64,000 nt of DNA from Methylobacterium phyllostachyos (GCF_900103445.1 NZ_FNHS01000014.1:147616-211615); one strand, 5' to 3'; positions 9,020 through 18,816 are shown, numbered from the stretch's first letter. The notes: generated from the sequence alone by a model not told the origin. A program made the numbers and translations.

Positions 9020-9433
9020 CTACCTCGAAGCCGTCGTCGGGGTGCGGGTCGTGGTGACGGTGCGGGTGATCGCGCCGGTGGTGCGCGGCTCGGGTCCGCC
9101 CTTGTCCTTGGGGGTCGCCGTCGCAGCGAGCAGGCGGCCGATCTCGTCGCCGCGCTCCTGCCGGGCGGGCAGGTCCGACAGGCGCGCCAGGTGGCTGGTG
9201 CCGATCGGCTCCAGAGCGAGGTGCTTGTCGACCGCCGCCTGCAACCGGTCCGGCCGGGTCAGGAGCTGCCACTCGGCGCGCAGAACCGCGATCGCCTGCC
9301 GCTCGCTGTGCAGGGACGTCTGGAGCTTGGAGACCTGGGCGCCCTGGTAGAGCGTGTCGTACTTGATCGAGTAGGCGTAGATCGCCGAGGCCACGAGGCC
9401 GGCCACCGCCAGCAGGTTCAGGAGGCGGATCAT
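9020..9433 (-). CDS. ftsL: Cell division protein FtsL
   Basis: Small bitopic division protein of 137 aa. It has an N-terminal membrane segment (about residues 4-22, LLNLLAVAGLVASAIYAYSI) and a periplasmic coiled coil around residues 30-65 (LQTSLHSERQAIAVLRAEWQ), followed by a Thr/Pro-rich tail. The motif AEWQLLTRPDRLQ is shared by alphaproteobacterial FtsL. Its start overlaps the rsmH stop by four bases, and ftsI follows six bases later, the standard gene order for this cluster. It would join FtsB and FtsQ in the septal complex; neither gene is in the window. Confidence 0.93.
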   Translation of the reverse strand: MIRLLNLLAVAGLVASAIYAYSIKYDTLYQGAQVSKLQTSLHSERQAIAVLRAEWQLLTRPDRLQAAVDKHLALEPIGTSHLARLSDLPARQERGDEIGRLLAATATPKDKGGPEPRTTGAITRTVTTTRTPTTASR

Positions 9434-10497
9434 CGGCGATGGCCCCCACGGGCGGCTTCGGGAAGGCTTGCCAGGTCGGTGAGCGCCGTCAGCGGCTCCG
9501 GCACGGCGGACTCCGTGCGCTGCGCGGCGCGGAGCTTGGCCGAGCGGGCGCGCGGGTTGCGCGCGGTCTCGGCCTCGCCCGGCAGGACCGGGCCCTTGGT
9601 CACAGGGCTGAAGCTGCGGACGGTCTCGACGGGCGTGCCCGGCAGGTGGCGCGAGCCCTGGCCCGAGCGGCCGCTGCGGGCTGCGAAGAACTGCTTGACG
9701 ATCCGGTCCTCCAAGGAATGGAACGTCACGACGGCAAGCCGTCCGCCGGGCCGGAGTACCCGCTCGGCCGCGTGCAGCGCGCGCACCAGCTCCCCGAGTT
9801 CGTCGTTGACCGCGATCCTTAGGCCCTGGAAGGTCCGCGTCGCCGGGTGGATGTGGCTTCCCGGCTCGACGCGGACGACGCCGGCCACCAGCTCGGCGAG
9901 CTGCGCGGTCGTCTCGATCCGGCCGCGGCGGCGGGCCTCGTGGATCGCCCGGGCCACGGCACGGGAGCGCCGCTCCTCGCCATAATGGTAGATGATGTCG
10001 GCCAGCACCGTCTCGTCGGCCTCGTTCACGAGGTCGGCGGCGCTCGGGCCATCGTTGCCCATGCGCATGTCGAGGGGGCCGTCGTTGCGGAACGAGAAGC
10101 CGCGCTCCGGCGCGTCGAGCTGCATCGACGAGACGCCGATATCGAGCACGACATGGTCCGCCGGGCCCTCGCCCGTATCGGCCAGGAGGGCGTCGAGATC
10201 GCCGAACCGGCCGGACACGAGCCGGAGGCGTCCCCCGGAGGCCGCGACCATGGGCTGCCCGGCCGCGATCGCGGTCGGGTCGCGGTCGATGGCGACGACC
10301 CGCAGGGCCGGATCCCGATCCATCAGCGCACGCGTGTAGCCGCCGGCCCCGAAGGTCCCGTCGACCGCGAGCCCGCCCTCGGTCTTCAGGGCGTCCGACA
10401 CCTCGTCGAGCAAAACCGGGATGTGCGGCGCGGCCGCATCCTCCCGGTTCGTGCGCGTGGGATCCGGCATCCCGGGCGTGGCACGGCGCCGGTTCAT
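9430..10497 (-). CDS. rsmH: 16S rRNA (cytosine(1402)-N4)-methyltransferase
   Basis: SAM-dependent methyltransferase acting on 16S rRNA C1402 in the decoding centre. Visible family motifs are HIPVLLDEVSDAL at the N-terminus, the SAM-binding VDGTFGAGGYTRALMDRD, DIGVSSMQLD, RGFSFRNDGPLDMRM and VTFHSLEDRIVKQFF. I start it at ATG 10497 (355 aa); ATG 10470 (346 aa) is equally close to the family length of about 310-345. The reading frame stays open further upstream, but that part shows no homology-like sequence. It is the first gene of the division cluster seen here, with no mraZ in front of it. Confidence 0.95.
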   Translation of the reverse strand: MNRRRATPGMPDPTRTNREDAAAPHIPVLLDEVSDALKTEGGLAVDGTFGAGGYTRALMDRDPALRVVAIDRDPTAIAAGQPMVAASGGRLRLVSGRFGDLDALLADTGEGPADHVVLDIGVSSMQLDAPERGFSFRNDGPLDMRMGNDGPSAADLVNEADETVLADIIYHYGEERRSRAVARAIHEARRRGRIETTAQLAELVAGVVRVEPGSHIHPATRTFQGLRIAVNDELGELVRALHAAERVLRPGGRLAVVTFHSLEDRIVKQFFAARSGRSGQGSRHLPGTPVETVRSFSPVTKGPVLPGEAETARNPRARSAKLRAAQRTESAVPEPLTALTDLASLPEAARGGHRR

Positions 10498-10958
10498 GCG
10501 GGCCTCGGCACGGTGGCGCGGCCGGTGGAGGGATGGCGGCGCATTCCGGGAATCCGGTCGCCGATGCGGCTCAAGCGTCTCATGGTGCCCTGGGCCGGGC
10601 CGCACAGGGGCGGCACACGTGACGGGAACGGCACCGGATGCGGAGTGCGCAAAACGCCGCGCACGGACGAGACCTGCACCGAGGCAGGTTGCGCCCGGCG
10701 ATCCGATACACGCCGTTGACGGGAGGATGCCGGGTATCATGGGCCTCGGAGGATCGTCAACGGACAGGCTTGGCGCTGCCGCGCGGATCGATCTGAACCC
10801 GGCAAGGTTAACCGGAAGTTTTTAGCACGCAGGAAAGTGCGCGCTCGCCTGGTCCGGCGCCGGCGCCTTCACGAGAACGTCCCCGCCGCGGTGGAGACCG
10901 GCTCGGTGCAGGAGCGCGCCAACGAAGACTGGGCACGCCTGCGTTGTTCGGCGGCGGT
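10498..10958. other. Gap between rnpB and rsmH without a gene
   Basis: These 460 bases have room for an mraZ gene (about 150 codons), which often precedes rsmH, but neither strand encodes anything like MraZ. Open frames here are short and arginine/proline-rich, as expected by chance at this GC content. The candidate rsmH promoter is the only signal I can point to. Confidence 0.6.
10733..10760 (-). promoter_or_regulatory. Candidate promoter for the rsmH-ftsL-mur operon
   Basis: On the minus strand TTGACG (10760-10755) is followed after 16 bases by GATACC (10738-10733), or after 17 bases by ATACCC. It lies about 240 bases upstream of the rsmH start. The -35 is close to consensus and the -10 weak. 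This is a pattern match only. Confidence 0.35.
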
Positions 10959-11360
<402 letters not shown>

Positions 11361-11367
11361 GGAGGGC

Positions 11368-11396
11368 AGATGCGCCTGCGGATCAGTCCGGGTCAA
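11368..11396 (-). promoter_or_regulatory. Candidate rnpB promoter
   Basis: TTGACC (11396-11391), a 17-base spacer and GCATCT (11373-11368) stand 7 bases in front of the predicted first base of the RNA at 11360. Spacing and position fit a housekeeping sigma promoter; the -10 is weak. Confidence 0.5.
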
Positions 11397-11403
11397 GGAC
11401 GGA

Positions 11404-11844
11404 TCACCAAGTCCCGGTGTTCTCCATGGAGGTCCAGGGCTCCTGCGGCTCCTTGGCGCCGCCCTTCTGGAGGATCTCGATCGAGATGCCGTCCGGCGAT
11501 TTCACGAAGGCCATGTAGCCGTCGCGGGGCGGCCGGTTGATGGTCACGCCCTTGTCCTTCAGCCGGGCGCAGAAGGCGTAGATGTCGTCGACCTGATAGG
11601 CGAGGTGACCGAAGTTCCGCCCGCCCGTATAAGTCTCGGGATCCCAGTTGTAGGTCAGTTCCACCAGCGGCGACCGAGTCTCCCGGGCCCGCTCGACATC
11701 GCCGGGGGCGGCCAGGAAGACCAGGGTGAAGCGACCCTTCTCGTTCTCGACGCGGCGGACCTCCTGCAATCCGAACGTGTCGACGTAGAAGGCGAGCGCG
11801 CGGTCGAGATCGGCCACGCGGACCATGGTGTGAAGATATTCCAT
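11404..11844 (-). CDS. gloA: Lactoylglutathione lyase (glyoxalase I)
   Basis: Isomerises the methylglyoxal-glutathione hemithioacetal to S-lactoylglutathione, a detoxification step. The 146-aa protein is a single-chain two-module glyoxalase fold. The four metal ligands of the family are in place: His5 (YLHTMVRV), Glu in PLVELTYNWD, His in FGHLAYQVDD and Glu in GISIEILQ. Typical motifs SPDGISIEILQKG and NWDPETYTGGRNFGHLA are present. It ends 43 bases from the rnpB 5' end on the same strand, so it reads toward rnpB but need not be cotranscribed. Confidence 0.95.
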   Translation of the reverse strand: MEYLHTMVRVADLDRALAFYVDTFGLQEVRRVENEKGRFTLVFLAAPGDVERARETRSPLVELTYNWDPETYTGGRNFGHLAYQVDDIYAFCARLKDKGVTINRPPRDGYMAFVKSPDGISIEILQKGGAKEPQEPWTSMENTGTW

Positions 11845-12189
11845 ATCGGCCCTATCCCATCGTTATCGCCAGGCTTCCGGCTTGCTGGCAGGCTATGGAC
11901 GCGCTCGTTTCCCGGCTGGCAAATCGGGGGCTGGATGAGCGCTGATTGCACGCGCGTGCCCCCGAGCGCGGTGCAACGGCTCGGCGGGCGAAGTGTTGCA
12001 GCGTCGCGTCGGATATTGATGCCTTCACCCCGGTCTGTCGATCGCCGTCGAGCCCACCCAAAGCGCGGTGTTCTACGCGGACACCGGTCCGCGACCGGCC
12101 AAGCGCTTCGTTGACCACGCGCGTCGCCGCGCGACGACCGGGCTATGGGCAAGCCGACGAGGCGCGATCCGGCAGGACGGTTCCGCCCG
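11845..12189. other. Intergenic region, no gene seen
   Basis: These 345 bases lie between the glyoxalase start and the LacI-type gene end. The frames that cross it have no recognisable protein sequence and no ribosome-binding site. It must hold the gloA promoter, but no convincing consensus was found. Confidence 0.5.
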
Positions 12190-13173
12190 TCACCGCACCC
12201 GTGTCGAGCCGCGCGCCACGAGGCTGCCGCTGAGAACCACCTTCCGGACCGGCTGATCCGGCCGCTCGATCCGCTCGAACAGCAGCCGGATCGCCTGCGC
12301 GCCGATTTCGGCGACGGGCTGCTCGATCACGGTCAGGCCCGGCTCGGCGAGTTCGGTCCAGGGCTCGTTGTCGAACCCGGCAAGGGCGAGGTCACGCGGG
12401 AGCGCTAGGTTGAGCGCCCGCGCGGCCCGCACCGCCCCCATAAGGATCAGGCCGTTCGAGACGACGAGGGCCTCCGGCCGGTCGGGCTCCCGAAGCCAGA
12501 GCGCAGCCTCTTCCATCGCCGCTGCCGCATTCGGGGCGACGCTGCGGATCTGCGGCGCCAAACCGTGCCGCCGCATGCCCTCCTCATACCCGGCCCTGCG
12601 CTCGAGAGCGGTCGAACTCGTCGAACCGAACAGGCCGCCGATCCGCGCATAGCCCTGCGCCGCGAGGTGATCGACGAGGGTCGCACAGGCCGCCCCGTTG
12701 TCGAGCACGACGCTGTCATAGGCGCCCGGCGGCCCGGTCCGGTCGATCAGCACCACCGGGAAATCGAACGCGCGCGCGGCGAGGCCCTTCGTGGTGGTCA
12801 CGGTCGGCGCGAAGATCACGCCTGTGACCCGCTCCTCCTCCATCAGGCGCAGGTACATCGCCTCCCGGGCGGGATCCTCGTCGGTGTTGCACAGGATGAC
12901 CCGCATGTCGGCGCTGAAGGCGGCGTCTTCCACGGCCCGGCTCACCGCCGTGAAGAACGGGTTGCGGATGTCGGCGACGATCAGGCCGATCGTCCGGGCC
13001 GATTGCGAGCGCAGCCGCCGGGCGGAGAGGTTGGGCCGGTAGCCAGTGGCGCGCACCGCCGCCTCGACCTGCTCGCGCAGGGCCTCGCTCACCGGGCCCT
13101 GGCCGAGGGCTCGCGACACGGTCGCGGTCGAGACGCCCGCCGCCCGGGCGACATCGCGGATTCCCACCTTCAT
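12190..13173 (-). CDS. LacI-family transcriptional regulator of the fructose PTS locus
   Basis: The 327-aa protein has the LacI helix-turn-helix at residues 4-25 (IRDVARAAGVSTATVSRALG), the hinge region YRPNLSARRLRSQSARTIGL, and a periplasmic-binding-protein-like effector domain. It is divergent from fruB-fruK-fruA, with two AACGTT-centred operator-like palindromes in the shared intergenic region, one close to its own start. By position it is the likely repressor of fructose uptake, responding to a sugar phosphate as in FruR-type regulators. The effector is inferred, not shown. Confidence 0.9.
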   Translation of the reverse strand: MKVGIRDVARAAGVSTATVSRALGQGPVSEALREQVEAAVRATGYRPNLSARRLRSQSARTIGLIVADIRNPFFTAVSRAVEDAAFSADMRVILCNTDEDPAREAMYLRLMEEERVTGVIFAPTVTTTKGLAARAFDFPVVLIDRTGPPGAYDSVVLDNGAACATLVDHLAAQGYARIGGLFGSTSSTALERRAGYEEGMRRHGLAPQIRSVAPNAAAAMEEAALWLREPDRPEALVVSNGLILMGAVRAARALNLALPRDLALAGFDNEPWTELAEPGLTVIEQPVAEIGAQAIRLLFERIERPDQPVRKVVLSGSLVARGSTRVR

Positions 13174-13186
13174 CGCCGAGCCATCC

Positions 13187-13200
13187 GGAAAACGTTTCCA
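13187..13200. promoter_or_regulatory. Operator-like palindrome near the LacI-type gene
   Basis: GGAAAACGTTTCCA is an imperfect palindrome around AACGTT, 14 bases upstream of the regulator's start codon. It resembles the perfect copy at 13288-13301, suggesting autoregulation by the LacI-type protein. Confidence 0.6.
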
Positions 13201-13274
13201 GCCGCGTTACACCATCATTGGCATTCTCTACCCATCAGCACAACCAGAGCGATCGGGTTCGTCTCGGCCGAGCG

Positions 13275-13301
13275 TTGACACACCTTGTGAAAACGTTTTC
13301 A
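13275..13301 (+). promoter_or_regulatory. fruB promoter -35 with LacI-type operator
   Basis: TTGACA at 13275-13280 is a perfect -35 box. Eight bases later stands the perfect 14-base palindrome TGAAAACGTTTTCA (13288-13301), which would cover the spacer and -10 region. This is the expected place for a LacI-family repressor to block RNA polymerase. fruB starts 59 bases further on. Confidence 0.7.
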
Positions 13302-13360
13302 ACGGCTACAACGAACAGGCGAACTCGGAATCGCCGCTCGCGACGGGAGGAGGGCACGCC

Positions 13361-15946
13361 ATGCTCGCACCGACACCGACATTTGCGCCGCGCATCCTCG
13401 TGCGCACCGGGGCCACGCCCGCCGACAAGAACGCGGCGATCCGCGAGGCCGCCCAGCTCCTGACCGCCGCCGGCTGCATCGATGCCGGTTACGGCGACAG
13501 CATGCTGCGCCGGGAGGGGGTGGCGAACACCTATCTCGGCCACGGCGTCGTCATCCCGCACGGCATGGTCGACGACCGGCACCTCGTCCGCCACAGCGGT
13601 CTCGCCGTGCTGCAGGTGCCGGCGGGCATCCCCTGGCACGACGGGCAGATGGCCCATCTGGTGGTGGCGATCGCGGCCCTGTCCGACACCCACATCACGG
13701 TGCTTCGCCGGCTGACCCGCCTGATCCAGGACGAGGCGCGGCTGGAGCATCTGCGCACCACGACACGCGAGGGCGACATCATCGAGGCCCTGTCGCAGGA
13801 CGCGGCTCCCGCTGCGGCGGGCCAAGGAGGCTCGGGCCCGGCCACGGACCTGCGTCAGCGCTTCGACTGGACGGTGGATTACCCCACCGGCCTGCACGCG
13901 CGGCCCGCCGCCCATTGGGTCGAGGTGGCGAAATCCTGCCCGGCGCGCATCCAGGTCCGGCACGGCACCCAGGTCGCCGACGCCAAGAGCTTGATCGGCC
14001 TGCTCCAGCTCGGCCTGCATTGCGGCGATGAGATCACGATCTCGACCGAGGGCGACGACGAGGCGGGCGCCCTCGCGAAGATCTGCGCGGCGGTGACGGG
14101 CCTCAGCGCCGGCGAGAAGGCGGCAGCGCAGCGGGCCGCGGAGGCCGCCGCCAAAGCCGCCGGTCCCGTCGCCGGCTGGAACCCCGCGGACGCGCCGCGG
14201 ATCCTGGCGGGCATCGGCGCGAGCCCTGGGATCAGCATCGGGCCGATCCACGTGCTGGCCAGCGCGGAGATCACGGTCCCCGACGAGCCCGAGCCCCTCA
14301 CCACCGGCGCCGACCGCCTCCACCACGCGCTGGCCGCGACGGCCGATCAGCTCAAGGCGCTCGCCGACGACACCGAGCGGCGCCTCGGCAAGGCCGATGC
14401 CGGGATCTTCCGGGCCCAGGCCGAGCTGATCGCCGACACCGACCTGATTACGCTCGCCTGCCAGCTCATGGTCGAGGGGCACGGGGTCGCCTACGCGTGG
14501 CACCAGGCGGTGGACCGCATCGCCGGCCAACTCGCCGCCCTCGGCAACCCGGTGCTGGCCGGTCGCGCCGCGGATCTGCGCGATGTCGGCCGCCGGGTGC
14601 TGGCGCAGATCGATCCAAGCCTCAAGAGCGGCCACGACCTGCCGGACCGGCCCTGCATCCTGATCGCCCCCGACCTCGCGCCCTCCGACACGGCCAACCT
14701 GGAGCCGGCCCGCGTGCTCGGCCTCGCCACAGCCCAGGGCGGCCCGACCTCGCACACGGCGATCTTGGCCCGGACGCTCGGCATCCCCGCTCTGGTGGCC
14801 GGCGGCTCCGGGCTGCTGGCGCTCGCCGACGGCACGACGGCGATCCTCGACGGCAGCACCGGCCGCCTCTACTGCGATCCGAGCCCGGCCGACATCGCCT
14901 CGGCCGAGGCGTGGCGCGAGCGGCAGCGCCAGCAGGCCGAGATCGAGGCGCAGGAGCGCGCGCTGCCCGCCCGGACCCGGGACGGCCACGCGGTCGCGAT
15001 CGGCGCCAACGTCAACAACCCTGAGCAGGTCCCGTTCGCGCTCGACCAGGGTGCGGAAGGCGTCGGCCTGATGCGCACCGAGTTCCTGTTCCTGGAGCGC
15101 GGCGACACGCCTTCGGAGGACGACCAGTACGCCACCTATGCGGGGATGCTGAAGGCGCTCGACGGCCGCCCGCTGATCGTGCGCACCCTCGATATCGGCG
15201 GCGACAAGCAGGTCTCGCACCTGCAATTGCCGAAGGAGGAGAACCCGTTCCTGGGCGTGCGCGGCGCGCGGCTGCTGCTGCGCCGGCCGGATCTGCTGGA
15301 GCCGCAGCTCCGTGCCCTCTACCGGGCGGCCCGGGACCATGTCGGGGCCGCGGCCCCGACCGGCCAGCACGCCCCGCTCTCGATCATGATGCCGATGATC
15401 ACCTCGGTGCCGGAGGTGCTGCGGCTGCGCGAAATCGCTGACGCCATCCGCGCCGAGATCGGCGCCCCCTACGTGCCGCTCGGCATCATGATCGAGGTGC
15501 CGGCCGCCGCGATCCAGGCCGATGCGCTCGCCCGCCACTGCGACTTCTTCTCGATCGGCACCAACGACCTCACGCAATACGCGCTCGCCATCGACCGCCA
15601 GAACACGGAGCTCGCCCCCGAGGCGGATTCCCTGCACCCGGCGGTGCTGCGGTTGATCCACATGACCTGCGAGGGCGCCGCGCGCCACAAGCGCTTCGTC
15701 GGCGTCTGCGGCGGGATCGCGGGCGATCCGTTCGGCGCCTGCCTGCTGGCGGGGCTCGGGGTCCACGAGCTGTCGATGACCCCGCGGGACGTGCCGGGCG
15801 TGAAGGCGCGGCTGCGCGGCGCCGACATGGGCGCGCTCCGGGCGCTGGCGAGCCAGGCCTACGAACAGGAGGACGCCGCCGCGGTCCGCGCCCTCGAATC
15901 TGCGCTCGTCGCCGGCGCGGACGGCGCCCCGGGAGTCGCCGCGTGA
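13361..15946 (+). CDS. fruB: Fructose PTS multiphosphoryl transfer protein (EIIA-HPr-EI fusion)
   Basis: Cytoplasmic fusion that takes phosphate from PEP and passes it to the fructose permease. The 861-aa protein has EIIA-Fru at about 1-150 with phospho-histidine H67 (VIPHGMVDD), HPr at about 165-250 with H179 (TGLHARPAA), and enzyme I from about 290 to the end with active-site H465 (GGPTSHTAILARTLGIPAL) and C783 (GVCGGIAGDP). All phospho-relay residues are present. The ATG at 13361 is preceded by GGGAGGAGGG; the open frame extends further upstream through the promoter and is not coding there. The stop overlaps the fruK start. Confidence 0.97.
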   Translation: MLAPTPTFAPRILVRTGATPADKNAAIREAAQLLTAAGCIDAGYGDSMLRREGVANTYLGHGVVIPHGMVDDRHLVRHSGLAVLQVPAGIPWHDGQMAHLVVAIAALSDTHITVLRRLTRLIQDEARLEHLRTTTREGDIIEALSQDAAPAAAGQGGSGPATDLRQRFDWTVDYPTGLHARPAAHWVEVAKSCPARIQVRHGTQVADAKSLIGLLQLGLHCGDEITISTEGDDEAGALAKICAAVTGLSAGEKAAAQRAAEAAAKAAGPVAGWNPADAPRILAGIGASPGISIGPIHVLASAEITVPDEPEPLTTGADRLHHALAATADQLKALADDTERRLGKADAGIFRAQAELIADTDLITLACQLMVEGHGVAYAWHQAVDRIAGQLAALGNPVLAGRAADLRDVGRRVLAQIDPSLKSGHDLPDRPCILIAPDLAPSDTANLEPARVLGLATAQGGPTSHTAILARTLGIPALVAGGSGLLALADGTTAILDGSTGRLYCDPSPADIASAEAWRERQRQQAEIEAQERALPARTRDGHAVAIGANVNNPEQVPFALDQGAEGVGLMRTEFLFLERGDTPSEDDQYATYAGMLKALDGRPLIVRTLDIGGDKQVSHLQLPKEENPFLGVRGARLLLRRPDLLEPQLRALYRAARDHVGAAAPTGQHAPLSIMMPMITSVPEVLRLREIADAIRAEIGAPYVPLGIMIEVPAAAIQADALARHCDFFSIGTNDLTQYALAIDRQNTELAPEADSLHPAVLRLIHMTCEGAARHKRFVGVCGGIAGDPFGACLLAGLGVHELSMTPRDVPGVKARLRGADMGALRALASQAYEQEDAAAVRALESALVAGADGAPGVAA

Positions 15947-16890
15947 GCCCGATCGTCACCCTGACCCTGAACCCGGCGATCGACCAGACCATCGTGCTCG
16001 ACGCGCTGGAGCCCGGCACCGTCCATCGGGCGCGGGAGGTCCGGAGCCATGCCGGCGGCAAGGGCGTCAACGTCGCCTGCTGCCTCGCCGATTGGGGCCT
16101 GCCGGTGGCCGCCACCGGGATTCTGGGCGCCGACAACGCCGCCCCGTTCACGCAGGTGCTGGCCGAGAAGGGCATCGCCGACCGCTTCGTGCGGATCCCC
16201 GGCGAGACCCGGACCAACCTGAAGCTCCTCGACCGGCGCTCCGGCGACACCACTGACATCAACCTGCCGGGCCTTGCGGTGACGGACTCCAGCCTCGCCG
16301 AGGCCGAGGCCACACTGCTTGATCTGTCGGGCGATGCCTGGGTGGTGCTGGCCGGGAGCCTGCCCGGGGCGCTGCCGCCCGACACCTACGCGGCGCTCAC
16401 GCGTCGCCTGAAGGCCCGGGGTGCCCGGGTGGTGCTCGACGCCTCCGGGCCGCCGTTGGCCGCCGCCCTCGCGGCGGGGCCGGAGGCGCTGCCCGACGCG
16501 GTAAAGCCGAACCGGCACGAGTTGGAGGACTGGGTCGGGCACGCCCTGCCGACCCTCGACGCCGTGCGGGCGGCCTCGACGAGCCTGCGCGACCGGGGCA
16601 TCCCGGTCGTTGTGGTCTCCCTCGGGGCCGAGGGCGGGCTGTTCCTGACGCCGGAGGGCGCCGTTCACGCCGAGCCGCCCGCCACCGAGGTCGCCAGCAC
16701 GGTCGGCGCGGGGGACGCGCTAGTGGCGGGCCTCGTGGCGGCGCTCCAGGCCGGGCTCGACCTCGACGGGACCGCCCGGCTCGCCATCGCGTTCGCCGCC
16801 GGGAAGCTGACCCAGGTGGGCGCCAACCTGCCGCCGCGCGCCACCGTGGAAGCTCTGGCGCGGGCTGTCCGCATGCAACGCCTCAGCTGA
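15943..16890 (+). CDS. fruK: 1-phosphofructokinase
   Basis: PfkB-family sugar kinase that phosphorylates fructose 1-phosphate to fructose 1,6-bisphosphate. The 315-aa sequence starts SPIVTLTLNPAIDQTI and contains the substrate motif AGGKGVNVACCLADWG and the catalytic C-terminal signature STVGAGDALVAGLVA, where the aspartate is the base. It begins with GTG at 15943, which overlaps the fruB TGA by four bases, so translation is coupled. It is intact, while the permease gene fruA downstream is not. Confidence 0.97.
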   Translation: MSPIVTLTLNPAIDQTIVLDALEPGTVHRAREVRSHAGGKGVNVACCLADWGLPVAATGILGADNAAPFTQVLAEKGIADRFVRIPGETRTNLKLLDRRSGDTTDINLPGLAVTDSSLAEAEATLLDLSGDAWVVLAGSLPGALPPDTYAALTRRLKARGARVVLDASGPPLAAALAAGPEALPDAVKPNRHELEDWVGHALPTLDAVRAASTSLRDRGIPVVVVSLGAEGGLFLTPEGAVHAEPPATEVASTVGAGDALVAGLVAALQAGLDLDGTARLAIAFAAGKLTQVGANLPPRATVEALARAVRMQRLS

Positions 16891-16938
16891 AACGTCCGGC
16901 TCGACCGGTCGGCACAAGCAAAACGAAGGGAGGAACCC

Positions 16939-18654
16939 ATGGCCCAGTTACTCGCGGTGGTCGGAGGCGGTGACCTCTCCACCCATGCCGTCCTCGCCCT
17001 CGAGGCGTTGCGCAAGGCTGCCAACCGGCGCAATCAGCCGATCGCCCTGGAACTGCGCGGCGCGCCGGGCGGCAATCCGCTGCCAGAGTCGGCGATCCGC
17101 GAGGCCGGGGCGGTGCTGCTCGTCGGCTCGGGCGATCTCGGCGAGGGCCGGTTCGGGGCCCTGCGCCGGGCGCGGGCGGCCATCGAGGACGTGCTGACCG
17201 ACGTCAACTCCGTCCTCGACCGGGCGCTGTCCGGAACCGATGAGGTGCCCGCCCAAGCGTCCGGTGCTCAGACCGGGGCGAAGCGGATCGTGGCGATCAC
17301 CTCCTGCCCGACTGGCATCGCCCACACCTTCATGGCGGCCGAGGGGATCCAGGCCGCCGCCTAGGCGCTCGGCCACACGGTCCGCGTGGAGACGCAGGGC
17401 TCGGTCGGTGCCCGCGATACGCTGACCCCCGACGAGATCGCCGCCGCCGATATCGTGCTGATCGCGGCCGATACCGGGGTCGACCGATCGCGGTTTGCCG
17501 GCAAGCGGGTCTACGCCACCAACACCAAGGCGGCGATCCGCGACGGCAAGGGCCTGATCGCCACCGCGCTCGCCGAGGCGCAGGTGCAGGCGGCCGAGGG
17601 CGAGACCGCGGCCCCCGCCCGGCCGGAGGCGGCCGAGCGCAAGCCCGGCGCCTACAAGCATCTGATGACCGGCGTCTCGTTCATGCTGCCCTTCGTGGTG
17701 GCGGGCGGCCTGCTGATTGCGCTCGCCTTCGCGGTCGGCGGCATCGACGCCATGGCGCCCGGCCATGCCGGCACGCTGGGCTACGCCCTCGGGCAGATCG
17801 GCGCTAAGGCCGCCTTCGCGCTGATCGTCCCGGCGCTGGCCGGCTACATCGCCTACTCGATCGCCGACCGGCCGGGTATCGCGCCGGGCATGATCGGCGG
17901 CATGCTGGCCGCCAATCTCCAGGCCGGCTTCCTCGGCGGCATCGCGGCCGGGTTCATCGCCGGCTACACGGCCCGGTTCCTGAACCAGCACATCCGGCTG
18001 CCCAAGACCCTGGAAGGCCTGAAGCCGGTCCTGATCCTGCCGCTCCTCGCCACCACCATCACCGGCCTCCTGATGATCTACGTGGTCGGCGTGCCAGTGG
18101 CGGCGGTGCTGGCGGCGCTCACGACCTGGCTGAAGGGCATGCAGGGGGCGAGCGCCCTGGTGCTCGGGCTCGTGCTGGGCGGCATGATGGCGGTCGATAT
18201 GGGCGGACCAATCAACAAGGCCGCCTACGCCTCGGCGGCGGCCCTGCTCTCCTCCGGCGTCGACGCGCCGATGGCCGCCGTGATGCTCGGCGGGATGACG
18301 CCGCCGCTCGGCCTCGCGCTGGCGACCCGCCTGTTCCCGGTTCGCTTTACCGTGTCCGAGCGCGAAGCCGGCGGCGCGGCCGCCGTGCTGGGCGCGGCTT
18401 TCATCACCGAGGGGGCGATCCCCTTCGCAGCGGCCGACCCGCTCCGGGTGATCCCGTCCCTGGTCGCGGGCTCCGCGGTGGCGGGCGCCCTGGCGCTCAC
18501 CCTCGGCGTGACCCTGAAGGTGCCGCATGGCGGCCTGTTCGTCCTGCCGATCCCGAACGCCGTGACGAACCTGCCGGGCGCCATCCTGGCGCTCGCCGCC
18601 GGCACCCTGGTCACCGCGCTGGCGGTCGGCCTGCTCAAGAGGCGCCCGGCCTGA
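16939..18654 (+). pseudogene. fruA: Fructose PTS permease EIIBC, interrupted by an in-frame TAG
   Basis: ATG 16939 follows a good ribosome site (GGGAGGAACCC). The frame encodes a degenerate EIIB' domain (about 1-100), EIIB with the phosphocysteine C123 (TSCPTGIAHTFMAAEG) and, from about residue 235, an EIIC membrane domain (KHLMTGVSFMLPFVVAGGLL). Codon 142 (17362-17364) is TAG, and the frame continues without a shift to TGA at 18654. FruA proteins normally have Lys or Arg at this place (AAKALGHTVRVETQG), so one base change AAG to TAG would explain it. The downstream part could start at GTG 17386 but would lack the EIIB cysteine. A sequencing error or readthrough is possible. Confidence 0.88.
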
Positions 18655-18816
18655 GGCTCAGGACCCGGAGCCCGATCGGGCGCCGCACCAGAAAACGTCA
18701 GGGTAATCCGGCAGACGGGGTTGGCGATGCGCCCCCCCCTGGCGCTCGGGCCGGGGCTCGCGTTGCCGTAGCCCGGATGGGCGGAGGAGGTCGACACACC
18801 GGCCGCCGGCCTTGCT

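Noticed and set aside
10498..10958. Possible mraZ upstream of rsmH
   Set aside because: Neither strand encodes MraZ-like sequence and no repeated TGGG boxes were seen.
13235..15766. 843-codon open frame on the minus strand
   Set aside because: It is the antisense of fruB; long shadow frames are common at 70% GC. The sequence is rich in Arg/Gly/His with no domain, while the plus strand has all PTS active sites.
17386..18654. Treating the part after the TAG as a separate membrane protein gene
   Set aside because: It lacks the EIIB cysteine and has no ribosome site before GTG 17386; the continuous frame on both sides of the TAG points to one interrupted fruA.
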